The notes beneath the pieces were generated by a model. That model worked only from the letters and a program-made list of their open reading frames with translations, had not been told where the DNA came from and ran no database searches. From NCBI RefSeq assembly GCF_905475395.1, contig NC_058341.1:31387501-31451500 (forward strand): DNA of 64,000 nucleotides, given 5' to 3'. The first letter of the stretch is position 1; each line of letters opens with the position of its first letter. Shown here piece after piece: positions 13,299 through 25,483 of the stretch. Source of the DNA: Chrysoperla carnea (taxonomy: Eukaryota; Arthropoda; Insecta; Neuroptera; Chrysopidae). Position numbers and translations under genes: made by a program.

Positions 13299-15821
13299 GC
13301 AAGCTATAACGAATCAAAACTTAACTGACTTAACTATACACGTTTTCAAAACTGTTATAATAATATTTAATAACAAATTAATTTCATTTGTCAGGTAAAA
13401 AAGTAATTTGCTGGTGAATAAATATTGGTATATACGTTCTATATACTTACACTCAAGATAAATTATTCGTTAGTTCCTACCTATACTTATTATTATTTGC
13501 TTGCCCATATCAAAAATTTAATTAATACCATGGATGTTATATAGTTTATACTGAGTTTTGATATTATGGGCAGTTACATTTCGTACAAGAGCATCACAGT
13601 AGCTTGTCTTCGAATTTGAATTATGTGTCGATTTGATTATTGCTAGCGATTAGAAAATGTGTTTTTTTTGTGTTTATAATATCTAAGCCGGTTTTTAAAA
13701 AAAAATTTATTATTTTTTTTATTTTATAAATATTTTTTTGATCAAGCATTAAGATAATTTTTTTATAATTTTTAACTTTCTGATGGTAAGTTATTGCTTA
13801 CACCCTGAAAATTGAAATCGAATAATTTATCTTTGACCTAAATCCGCAACTGACTGTCTATTAATCAATGGCCCAATCTTCCATAAACTTGACGTCATGA
13901 GTGATTTTGCGAATATATGATGTTCAATTTACAATTACTACGATAATATAGAAATTATGAATTTAATATACGAATTATGAAATTTGAAATTACAGGTAAT
14001 CCTTTTCAGCGGGAAAACTAAAAAAACTCAAATAAGTGAGAATAATTCCCAGACCTCGTCAACAGATACTTTTATATCAATAGATAGTATAAAACAAAGT
14101 CGCTTTCTGCTGTCTGTACCTATCATGTCCCTATGTATGCTTAGATCTTTAAAACTACGGCATGGATTTTGATGCGATTTTCTAATAGATAGAGTGATTC
14201 AAGGGGGGAGGTTTTAATGTATATTACATTAATAATATAGAGTAAGGGGTTGAAATAGGGGTGAAAAGGGTGTGCTTCAAAAACTTAAAAAGTTGTGCAT
14301 CGATTAAGCTTAAATATTGACAAGATATCCAACCAGCTTCAAGGATTGTTTTTATCTATTTTTAATCTTCGGGGAGTGGAAAGGTGGACGAGAAAGTGGG
14401 GATGAATAATCGAATATTTTCAAATATACCCAAGTGGGATATCAAATAAAAGAGCATGACGTGTACATTACAAAAATGTAACTCCTTAGCAAGGGGCATC
14501 GTTGGAGGGATTGAAAGTGGGGATATTTCCCAGCAAAGCGAGTAGTTCATTATTTATTCATTATTTATTCATTGGTTATTATTTACATATTGATTATTAT
14601 TTATCCATTCTTCAATTTTTTAGAAATATAACTAACAATGTGTTTTTCTAAAACCTCTATAAGCCAATAAACCAATCCTGGACCTGTATAAAAGAGAAAC
14701 TTACAAAAGCGAAAAAAGTTTTTGGTTCTTTAAACTCTCGCTTATTCAGACTCGACTGTATTTAATTTGTTAAAGTGGAAAATTACTTGATCTGGCCCCA
14801 AACACAATATCTACATCAAATTGTTTAAAAAAATTTTTATTTCGTATATTACCGTAATCATTTATTGAAGATATGTGTACTGCCTTACTTTGCTATACAT
14901 TTGACTTAGGATTGGTTGGATAGGAGATCGCTGCTTACACCACTAACTAAGTTACTTAATCAAATAAATACGTATATATTGGAAGAAAGATAATGAAAAA
15001 TGTGAAACACCAGATGAAGATAAGATATTTACGCTCGACTTGTCAGTGTTAAAAAAATTTATTACTATTTGTCGAGTAATTTTTCAAATTATTAATACAT
15101 ATTAAATTTATTATGATTAAAAGAAAAATATTGTGAGGGCTTACCAAAATATCAAACTAATACATTGTTTTATAATATAAATAAACAAGAATTTCTTTTA
15201 ATATTTGTTAAGAATAAAACTGTCTTATTATTCTTTCCAATAAATTTCCTCCATAGGCTTCGGATTTACAACCGACTCTGAGTGGTCCACACAACCGAAA
15301 GCCTATTAGTTCGCCATTAATAATGTTCTAAAGAAGTGAGTATTCTAACATCTTTTAAAAATTCCTAAAATTCAGTACTACAGAAGAAGGAAACGGAAAA
15401 CGTCCATTTTAACGAATATATCAATGACAAAGTTAGGACAAACCGTGCAGGTAATGGGCAGGTTGCAACGATTTAGGAACCGAAAGCTTGGGAAAAGAAA
15501 AAGAATTCGGGCTAATCAGGAAAGTATTGAAAACCACTAGATTAAAAGTAGTGAAGAGTTTCAAGGAAGAGATCTTACGAACCAGAGCAGATTTAGTCAC
15601 TCTCTACTGAATTCAAGGTAGAAAGTCTGCTGAATTCAGCGTCAAAGACAGCGTAAAAACTATAGACGACACATTTCCACGTCAAATAGATAAAAATAAC
15701 CAATTATTAAAACTAAAAGAGAAATTAACAATACACACTACAATCAAAATGATTATAGGAAACTTTACAAAACTGGAAAATCACTGGAAACGATTACTAT
15801 AGAAAGTACACCGAGTAGAGG
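13299..15821. other. AT-rich non-coding stretch
   Basis: The stretch is mostly unrecognised sequence. A G-rich patch at 14200-14540 (AAGGGGGGAGG, TGGGGATATTTCC) and a TTATTCATTATTTATTCATT microsatellite at 14548-14575 stand out. From about 15380 decayed LINE-like sequence may begin. Confidence 0.45.
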
Positions 15822-16052
15822 GAGACAATTGAACACTTGCTTTGCCTTGCGCTGGAAAACAAACGGGCAAACAAAAACAACACTGAAACTCGTGTCGAGA
15901 AAAACAAAGCTACAACTTTTTACAAGCTTTTTGAAAACTGGCAATGTAAGAGCCATTACAGTTTCAATTTTGGTTTTGTTTTTCAACAAAAACTCAACTA
16001 CCCGTTTAGTGGAAAACCGGCAAAAGGTATCGAAAAGAAACAGCAGAAATAG
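15822..16052 (+). pseudogene. possible remnant of a LINE C-terminal region
   Basis: The reading ETIEHLLCLALENKRAN resembles the cysteine/histidine motif near the C-terminus of insect non-LTR retrotransposon polyproteins (typical form ETxEHLLxxCPxLxxxR). Frames upstream (about 15380-15820) look like decayed coding sequence but contain stops. The match is short, so it is only a candidate. The reading frame of 112 residues on the opposite strand (15765-16103) is probably a shadow. Confidence 0.3.
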
Positions 16053-16863
16053 AGCCATAAAATAATGTACTTTGAACACAACGAAACTAGAATAGTTAGT
16101 CAAAAGATTAAAACACAGGTAATTTGTTTTATGATAATAAGGGTAAGCTAATAGATCACAGATCTCCGGCTGAAACGGTAGCAGTTAACGGAATAACGGT
16201 ATCCCTTAAACCTAATCTAACATTAAAACGTGCCGAGGAATATGGTCAAACACATAGTTCTTATATAGCCCTGAATTGTTGTCTGAATACATCTTAAATA
16301 TTTTATACATTCTGTTTTTAATACAGGATCGTTACTTGTTTAAATTATGGCGGTCGTAAACCTTTTTTTCTTGTCTCACTCCATAATAATGAATTGAGTT
16401 GGTAGAAATTTACATGCTTAGCCTCTTCCAATAAATTGAATGAAGGCGGTAATCAATAGTGAAGATGTAATACATTTCAGTTACAAAATATTTTACAAAA
16501 CAGTAGCGTGTATTTAAATTAACAAATGTAATTTACTATCTACCTGTATACGAGTGTTGTATTTGTTTAATAACTTGTATAGTACTAAAATATTAAAATT
16601 ATAAAAAATTACTGGTCATTGCCACCATAATGCAAACAATATGGTGTGCCAAGACAGTAAGTACTCTCCAAATTCAATCCTTTTAACTGGCTCCTTTCTT
16701 ACCACAAATTTAGAAAAAAGATTTTTTAAATGGAATGATTTTTTCGAAAAATAGTAGGTTTGAAATATCTGTCTGAGATGCTATAAATGCCAAAAAATTC
16801 TAAACGGAAAGAGGTTTGCTGTTTTGCATCATGATGTTTTAAACATTTCATTTATAATTTTGC

Positions 16864-17570
16864 AGACCTCCACATTCTTGAAATCTAATAGAGCTAGGTT
16901 ATTTTTGATCATAAATTTGAAAAATATGGCCTAAATTTAGTAGGATTACATACTTGGTTCATCAAAATTGGATAAAATTTCGATGTAATAGAGCAAAATT
17001 AAATATTTTGAATTTTGATGACGTCATCAAGTTCAAAAATTTGATTTTTTTAATAACACAGGCAATTTTGATCCGATCTTATTGGAATTTTTTTTGAAAC
17101 CCAATAATTTTGGGTCATTCTTTTCAGCTGTGATGTCAGTTTTTCGCTAGTTATCACTTATGTGCTTAATTCCGGGACCAGACCTCCACATTCTTGAAAT
17201 CTAATAGAGCTAGGTTATTTTTGATCATAAATTTGAAAAATATGGCCTAAATTTAGTAGGATTACATACTTGGTTCATCAAAATTGGATAAAATTTCGAT
17301 GTAATAGAGCAAAATTAAATATTTTGAATTTTGATGACGTCATCAAGTTCAAAAATTCGATTTTTTTAATAACACAGGCAATTTTGATCCGATCTAGTGG
17401 AATTTTTTTTGAAACCCACTAATTTTTGGTCATTCTTTTCAGCTGTGATGTCAGTTTTTCGCTAGTTATCACTTCTGTGCTTAATTCCGGGACCAGACCT
17501 CCACATTCTTGAAATCTAATAGAGCTAGGTTAATTTTGATCATAAATTTGAAAAGTATGGTCCAAATTTA
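16864..17570 (+). repeat. satellite array A, monomer about 316 bp, 2.2 copies
   Basis: The anchor AGACCTCCACATTCTTG recurs at 16864, 17180 and 17495, giving periods of 316 and 315 bp. Two full monomers are nearly identical, and the third is cut after about 75 bp. Each full monomer has TGACGTCA (17019-17026 and 17335-17342) in the same place. The same monomer forms the larger array at 41800-44327. Confidence 0.95.
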
Positions 17571-17695
17571 TTTCTCATGAAATTCAGCAAATTCCATGCC
17601 GCCTTTTTTTCAGACCGATAGCTTAAATATGCTGTTATCATTCCACATTTGAAAACGCAGCACCTTCGAAAAAAACCGTAAAAGTTTGGTAGACG

Positions 17696-17722
17696 CGCCA
17701 AAAGGATCCTTTCCTTTTGGCG
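17696..17722. repeat. perfect short hairpin
   Basis: CGCCAAAAGGA and TCCTTTTGGCG form an 11-bp perfect stem with a 5-base loop (TCCTT), in a small GC-richer patch just after satellite array A. It may be a transposon internal hairpin. Confidence 0.7.
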
Positions 17723-20700
17723 GATATTTTACAAAGCATCCTTTCTGCCTCACGGTCTAATAATTATTTGGCATAAATTAATAATAACTTTCAATTTTTT
17801 TTTTTTGTTATTGTTTTTTGTGTTTCTATGTTTCTAAAAATAAATTATAACAAAAAAAACTGATATTTTATCTTAAATCATCTGAATTCAATAAAAATGG
17901 TTTTATCGAAGATAATGATTCATTTTTGACATTATGGCGCTAAATTCTGAAAATGAAAAACCAAATACCAACCAAACAAATTCTTCACTCGAGTTTTCCA
18001 CTTCAATATATTTAATTCATACAAATAATCTTGAATAGTAGCCGATAACTGATACTGTAGAAATTTTAAAATATGATCATTACTTTTTTTTTAAAGATTA
18101 TCCATAGGAGGATAATTTTTTTTTAATTCGCGTGTCATTTATTTAAAAATATATAAATACTTGTAATATAATTAAAAATGACAGGTAATAATGTTTAAAA
18201 CATAATGACGCCTTATGCTATGAAATATTTTATGTGATTCATAGGATTTCAATTCAAAAGAATATATTTATTACGTATCGTTGTAAAAACAACAATTTCT
18301 TATTGACTCTACTAGAAAATACATTTTAATTCATATAAATAAATCACGCAATATTTACAATCTTTCACCAAGGACCACACACACAGGAAGATTTCAAAAA
18401 AAATTTGAATCATTATATTTCGAAAACGGAATGGAAAATCATAAATCGCGAAAATCCGTCATAGGAAAAAAATTTTGGACAAAAGTTGCTTCCTGCTTTT
18501 TTCTTTCCTGATTATTGTATTAATAGCAAACCTGTTGACTTGAACCAATGTTGCTTGGTCCTGACTGTTCTGGAGTAAGTATCTCTTAAAATTTTGAAAA
18601 TCCAGACATTACGATAAATGTAAAGTTACAAAAAAAAATTGAAAATGAATTGTCGGATGATAACCTTTGCAAATGATAAAGTATGAAATATACAATAATT
18701 TCGACACCTTATTTTGTTGCATAGACATGGAAGAATATATTTTGATCCGACGAAAGTTACTCTCTTGAATCTTAATATAAAATTATAAAAACGTCGTCTA
18801 AATTCAAACTGAAAAGTTTCCGATTACAGTTTAAATGTTTTTATTAATTAACACTTCTGGTCCTTCATCTTTACTATACGACAGACATACACACATAAAT
18901 ACACAGACACACTTAGACATCAACTCAAAAAACGAGTTTTTAAGGGTTCATTTCATTATAAACAGTTGTAAAAGAATGGTTGTTTATAAAAAAAAACAAA
19001 ACAAAATTCAAAAAATTGTCGCTGAGTCGCTAAACATATATAAAAACAATGAATTGTAATAAAACCGCATATTATATATATTTGAGTATTTTAACGAGCC
19101 AAAATATTTTTATGTTTTTTGCCCATATACAGGACGTTTGAATATTTTCATTAGGTAGCATCGGAAGCCGTTTTGGTTAGAAAGATTATCAAAGAAACAG
19201 ACCTACATTCAAATAGCATTATCCTCCTTTTAAACCAGTCAGATGAAAAAATTAATGCGTATATGTGTATTTTGGTCGTCAAAGTTTGTGTAATACTTAA
19301 CAAATTTCCGCGGAAATTAGAATTAACTCGAAATGTTTTTGCTATTAAATCATGTTTGCCCTCTTTAAAAAAGTACTTTTCCTAAAAAATGTTATTTTAT
19401 TATTACCAATTTTTTTTATCCAAATTATATTAAGAAACACAATTAAAAATCACCTATAATAAATGGATACAAACATGAAAACTTCGTGACCGTTGTCATT
19501 TTAATGTGATGACAAAAACAATCAACAGATTTTGAAAAAATATATCATTTCATTGTGTTGTTCCAGTCATTATTTAATATAGCATAATACCCCGCAAACA
19601 TTTTGTTTTTTGACACTATAGTTTTTAATCACGTATATTTATACAAAAATACACATAATGGAAATATTTTTGCAAGTATGTTAGTTTTGTTTTTTGTCAC
19701 TTAGGTTTTTAAACTAAATGGTAAGGTCGCTGTTGATCCAGGCAATATTCGAATAGTATCTACTGATTTATAAGTTGATGCAAAATCCACAATGTGTGAC
19801 CATAAATTTGTAATCAAACAATTTAAAAATTTGAAAAAATGGGATTTAGTCAAAGCCAGATTACAACATATTGCTTTGAATATGATTCATAGTAGGGCAC
19901 AAATCTGCACATATAAGTAAAAAGAATGTGACATGGATTCGATTTCAGTAACAGTGAGATTGTGGAAAACTGTGTAGGGAAATGGTGAATCAACTATATG
20001 GGGATTTTGAACTTTAATCTAAACATTACAAGATTAAGTAGATTATAACGAAAAACCAAGGACATATTTCTCAAAATTGAAGATAAGGGTCTGGCCTATA
20101 TAACCACAAGATTGATGATTCCAGAGAACTGCGGAGATCAAAGTCAAAAGAATGAAATTATAAAAGAAAACTACTTGCAAGACAATACTTCAAATAGGTT
20201 CTCCTGTTAACGAAAACTTTAACCTTATCTAAGCCAACAGAATGTCAGTTAGTATTGCACATAACACGACCCATATCCAATAAATTCTAAATATACGATC
20301 ATAGTTTTTAGTTGGAAAAACTTCAGAGACATAATATGTATATTACATAACCTAAATATAATTACTGGAAGAGAGAAAATGTACAAATTGCATTTATTCT
20401 GAAACAATAATAATAACTTGAATTTTGGTAGTGTATGTATTAACTACGTATATGTAGCAGTAATTTGATGTAATTCGCATATCCATGCAAAGTCTAGGCT
20501 TTCAATTAAATGACAAAGTGAAATTAATAATCATCGACAAATTTTTCGGGGACAGAACCCTAAACTCGTACTTGAAACATATAAACACTTTCCATTAAAT
20601 TACCTTTTGCCTTTAGACCTTTTCCAATCTGAGCCGATTTTGATGTTCAATTTTTTAGTTTTTCCTGGTACGGAACCCTAAAATCACACTTCCAACATAG

Positions 20701-22799
20701 CTAAGAACACTCGCCATTGAATAACCTTTCAAACAAAACAAAAAATATCAAAATCAGGTCATCCGTTTAGATGCTACGATTTTGATGAAGTTCATCATGT
20801 TCTGACCTCAGGTTGGATAAAGTTCTCCAAGTTGCATGAATAGTTCATTTAGATCCTAAAAGCTAAGTGATGAGAAGGAAATACCTTAGCTGTCGTAAGA
20901 AATGGGACTTAAAAATATATCATTATTGTATTTAATTAAAAGGAAATACGCTAGCTTTAAAAATTTTTTATCAAAGGCAATGAAGGTCATTCGTCTATAT
21001 TAATAACTTTAAAGTCAAGGATACAAGATCATTTGAAGTTCAAGGTCAAGGTCAAACGACCTTGAAACTAAAATTTCAAGGCAAAGTCATGGGCACAGGC
21101 AATGCTCTCTATTTCCCTTAACAATTTTTCGCTAAAGCATTTTTCTGTAGCTAACATGCTTTCTTTTGATTAAATTCAATAATGGCCTAAATTTAAGATG
21201 CAAATAAAAAATGTTTGTTTTTTTAAGAGGCTTACCTTTTGGGATCTAAATTGACGACTATTAAAGCAATCCGGAGAACTAACAACTTTGCAACTTTTGT
21301 TTAAGCAACTATTATTTGATTGGTTTACTACAATTATAAAAGTGTTACTTGGATCGTTCTATCGCCCCCAAATAAGAATCATACATGAAATACAGAGTCG
21401 CTTACTTATTCTAAAAAAAACTCAAATTTTCCAGTTATCAATATACCCATTATCATTTCATGAAAACGCAAGAAAAACCTAGGCTACTCATGAAAGCAGA
21501 CGTGAATTATATAAATGAGTGCGATATAAGTAAAATAGGTTGTATTATCAAATGTATATAATAATTATTATAAGGCATAAAATGTCATTTACAGTACAGT
21601 AAGTTTGTTTTTGGTAAATGAAATTTGAAATTGTACACTACATAAAACAAATAAAATAGCATATAACAATAATAATAATCATAATAATAATATGGATATA
21701 TTAAGTATATTAGAGAAATTTCTATGCGGTTAAAAGTCACAACTAAACTATCATCATCAGAGAAATATCCAAGTACATTTTTGTTCAGTATAAATTGAAC
21801 CATTAAGAGGCATTATAGATTCTACAGCGAATGAGAATATCAAGTTCAAAATCGTAAAACTACTGTTGAACTAAAAGCTCGATTGAAAATGAATAATGCA
21901 AATTTTTTTAAAGATGTACGAGCACCAAGGCAATTTTAAATTTAAAAAAATTTTAGAGCAGGAGCTACTTGCGCTAAGCAAATTCCCTCACAGATTGGAA
22001 AAATAACAAATTTTTCAAGAATTATTATTTCGAAAACCAAGCGTCTACTTTTTTGCTGAAATCAGTTTACAATACAAAAATATTTTTTATTTTGAAAATA
22101 TTCAAAATTTTATACTATGCGTACTCCTCCCCCACCCTTTGTTTATCGGACGATATCGTTTTTCTCATTAAGGAACTTGTCCTTTCAAATACCAAAACCC
22201 TTCTTGATACCAAATTTTATTCAAAAATACAGAAATATAAAATTTCTTCTATATAGATATACAGTGTCCCTGGAAAGAGGCAACTATACTTGTAAATTTT
22301 CTTATTTTGCATTGTAAGAAAAAAAGTCATAAAAAATTTTACTTTTCTGAAAAGTATGTAGGAATATTTAAAACATCTAAATAATTTTCAAAAATCCATT
22401 ATCAGTACAAAAGCAATAGCTCCATTTCCTTCGGTAATTTGCTAAAAAGCCAGATTTTAAAGTGCAAATTCAAACTACTTCTAAATCAAATCTGAATATT
22501 TTAGAGGGGGAAGGTTTAAGTTTTTTCGTTATCTGGAGTTTTTTTCGATACCTAGAGTCTGGTTTCAAAAAATCGAAAGTTGAAAATTTGGTTCAATTAT
22601 TTTGCTTTAATGTTTCGAAAACAAAGGCAAACATCAAAAATTTTATTCTTATTTTTCGTCTGCATTCATGAAATTATAACAAAATTCATCATCAAATTGG
22701 AACGAAAATAAGGTACAAATAATTTCAACCCTAAATCTAAAATTGCATTGATGCTCGTACTACCTTAACATGGATCAGTATTTAAAAATTGTAATTTTA
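17723..22799. other. AT-rich non-coding stretch
   Basis: No supported gene. The reading frames at 18835-19059, 19173-19385, 21288-21482 and 22053-22317 show no domain or conserved motif. An AAT/CAT trinucleotide tract lies at about 21667-21693. Confidence 0.5.
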
Positions 22800-23118
22800 T
22801 TGATGTAGTCATAGTTTTATTTAGGCTAGATTTAGGTTATATTGGCTGTCCACGAGAGACTTACTTAGGCCATGGTACCCATTGTGATACCATATTATGT
22901 GCTTTTCCACATTTTTTGCTAATAATTTCATTTATAAGCTCCTCAAATTAGTTTGAAGCTCTGAGTGCACCTTATTCATAAATATATCATGCACTACACT
23001 AGACCATCACAAATATTAATTAAATTAATTTTTGTTGTGACGACGGGAATTGAACCCCCGACTCTAGGCATACCGCATACGGAATGGCTTACGCTTTTAC
23101 CACCTGGGCTACTTGGAT
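22800..23118 (-). repeat. tRNA-derived SINE
   Basis: On the minus strand it shows an RNA polymerase III A-box TAGCCCAGGTGG (23100-23111) and B-box GGTTCAATTCC (23046-23056) about 43 bp apart, as in a tRNA head, followed by an unrelated AT-rich body toward 22800. A cloverleaf with a standard acceptor stem is not apparent, so it is a SINE and not a tRNA gene. The downstream end is approximate. Confidence 0.75.
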
Positions 23119-24966
23119 AGACTTAGTTCTATTTAAGTCCTTAAACTATTTAAGATAGTGTTAATTTTTTTGAATACAAATATACAACTTTGGTGTTTTG
23201 GTGGTGCAATAGAAATTTATTATAAAGTTCATGTGTCTTCTTGTATGCTGTTATACAAGTCAGAGGAAAGAATATAATATATTAGATAAGCGAAACTTTT
23301 AACTATCTTTGACATGCTGTAAGCAATTATTATACTAAACAATAACTAATATTAAACACAGTGAACAAAACTTAAGTTGATAAAGATCAAATGTAATTTG
23401 GTTTCAATTGTCACAGCCTCTTTACCTGGACGTCTTTTAAAATAATCTTAATAACACTTTTAAAGTTTAACTGGTTTATGTTTGCAGATGTTCTGTTTAA
23501 TTACCAAATTTATCTCTAATGTAAAATAGTTCAATAAACAAAAAAAAAAACTAGCAACCCTCATTTATGATTGTAGCCCTCACTTATCCACCTAGTACCA
23601 AAATCGAGTGCATTTGATGACTAGCCGAATAGTTTTTGAGATACGGACGAAAATCGATCCAAATATTGCGATATCTCAGAAACTCTACATCCAGTCATTA
23701 AATTAATCTGATTTGTATACTTTTTGTATCAAAATTAACCCATCCACTGAGTTTCATCAAATTCCAAAACAAAAATTTTTTTACGATTTTCTCGATTTTT
23801 CAAAGGGAAGGGGGAAGATGAATCACTATACTTTGCTACATATTAACATTAAAGGTACTTAAGCTCTTGTAAACAGAAAAAAAAAATTTTCCAAAATCCC
23901 TTATGCTTTTCGAATTATCTAAAGTTATGACACTTTTAAATGTGAAAATCAATATTCAAACTAACTCAGTTTAATGTAAAAAAATTATCCTGTTTTTTTA
24001 AAGAACCTGTACAAAGTGGGCTCCATCCACGCTTAAGCAGTGCTTAGCTCTGGACTTCAGCTCGCTTGATTTGTAGTAAGAAAGAAATTTTCAAGGAAGG
24101 TAAGAACAAATGGAACCAATCAAAAACAATATTGCGCAGATTAACAATATGACCAAATACGTTTATGTATTTAATTTCGCACCTAAAGAAAAAAAGTGGG
24201 TGGTGCGTTAGAAACTAGTCACCCTATATATCATCAATAATATACAAAATAATTTTATTGCTATGTGATGCCATCACTAACCGAACCGCCTACATTCAAA
24301 TAAAATACTTGGTCGATAATCTTGGTATCGAACAATAATTACTCCCATGATGCACGATAATATAACATTCAATAGAGGCGCTTCCTCGAATATGGATCCT
24401 ATTATGTAAAGCATGTTTTTTTAAAAGGTATAATTTTAATTTTAAGTAAAGAAACACTATGGCTGACTCGAATGAGACGTAAAGTGTGCATGTGCCGAAA
24501 ACGATAGAGAACTACACTATTGCTAATTGGAGTAAATTTGACACCTAACAGATATTTTGTGTTTTGTTACTTCGTCTTTAATACACCTTAGCGAAAATAT
24601 ATTTTCCAAAATGTGAGCAATCACTATATTGCGCTGATAAACCACAGGCATTAGTTAGATGCAGTGGCTCTGCCGTAATTTATTGTGTAACTCGCCAGAC
24701 GAGTGACAATTCTATTAAGTTAGAAACGTCAACATGGTTTATAAGTATTTTTACCCTCTAAGACCACAGAATTGCTCAAAAATCCTGATAAAGCAAACGT
24801 ACCTGAAAGTTTTGCTATTAGAGTTAACTGATGTATAATTGACAAATGCTCAAAAACAATTTTATTGAAAATAAACATTTTTATTCCAGCTTAGTAGGAA
24901 ATAATAGACTGAAATTTTGAAAAATCAATAATTTGCATTTTTCAGACTATTTAGTGTTTTTGTTTT
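23119..24966. other. old dispersed repeat sequence
   Basis: The part around 23690-23830 (TTTTTGTATCAAAATTAACC; CATCAAATTCCAAAACAAAA) has a diverged relative at about 44950-45010 and 45350-45420, indicating an old dispersed repeat. No gene is seen. Confidence 0.45.
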
Positions 24967-25483
24967 AGGAAAAGTCGATTGTTAAAAAGAGTTGACTCTT
25001 CTTAGGCAGAGTAAACTCTTACAAAAAAACATCGGTAACATCAGTAATTTTTGTAGAAAAATTAATAGTTTTTCCCTGTGATTTCGTTCATTGACTGATG
25101 CACGGGTTGGCCATGCCTCTAACTGTAGATTTTGTGGCTGTTTGGTTAATCGTGTAAATAAGTTTATTCACTGATCTTCAGAAAAGCTCAACATCTTAGA
25201 TAATATTCTGTTCACGATAATCACCCACTCCAATTTATGTTAACGTGAATAATATTATATAGTAATTTTTATTAGTTTTTTTATTTGTTTTTTATTAGCA
25301 GATAGGCTGTTTCCTAGCAAAAAGTCAACTTTTAGTATCACAAGACATAGGGAGTATACTTTACAAAGCTATAGTTTACTCTGGCTAGTGATTACATGTT
25401 TTAATAAACTTTTACTGAATATACCAGTAACAGTTGACTTTACCTAGGAAGAGTACACTCTTACTAGAGAATCAACTTTTCCT
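24967..25483. mobile_element. MITE with about 50-bp terminal inverted repeats
   Basis: The left end AGGAAAAGTCGATTGTTAAA pairs with the right end CTAGAGAATCAACTTTTCCT, and the inverted similarity runs for about 50 bp on each side with substitutions. The motif family GTTGACT / AGAGTAAACTCT also recurs inside, at about 25319-25385. No ORF is seen. A target duplication is not clear. Confidence 0.7.

Noticed and set aside
15765..16103. 112-residue open frame on the minus strand
   Set aside because: The opposite strand has the more plausible LINE-like motif; the minus frame is hydrophobic and without recognisable domain.
16864..17570. CRISPR-like array because of regular repeats
   Set aside because: The whole 316-bp unit is repeated with no unique spacers, and the context is eukaryotic; it is a satellite.
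22800..23118. Possible functional tRNA gene at 23046-23111 (minus)
   Set aside because: The A- and B-boxes are good, but a cloverleaf with paired acceptor and anticodon stems is not apparent and related heads occur at 58640 and 47490, as expected for a SINE.
23735..23800. On the minus strand the sequence reads FLFWNLM, like the LSD1 block FLFWNLY
   Set aside because: The flanking residues (MKLSGWVNFDTKS) do not match LSD1, and the DNA belongs to an old dispersed repeat with a relative near 45360, so the match is coincidental.
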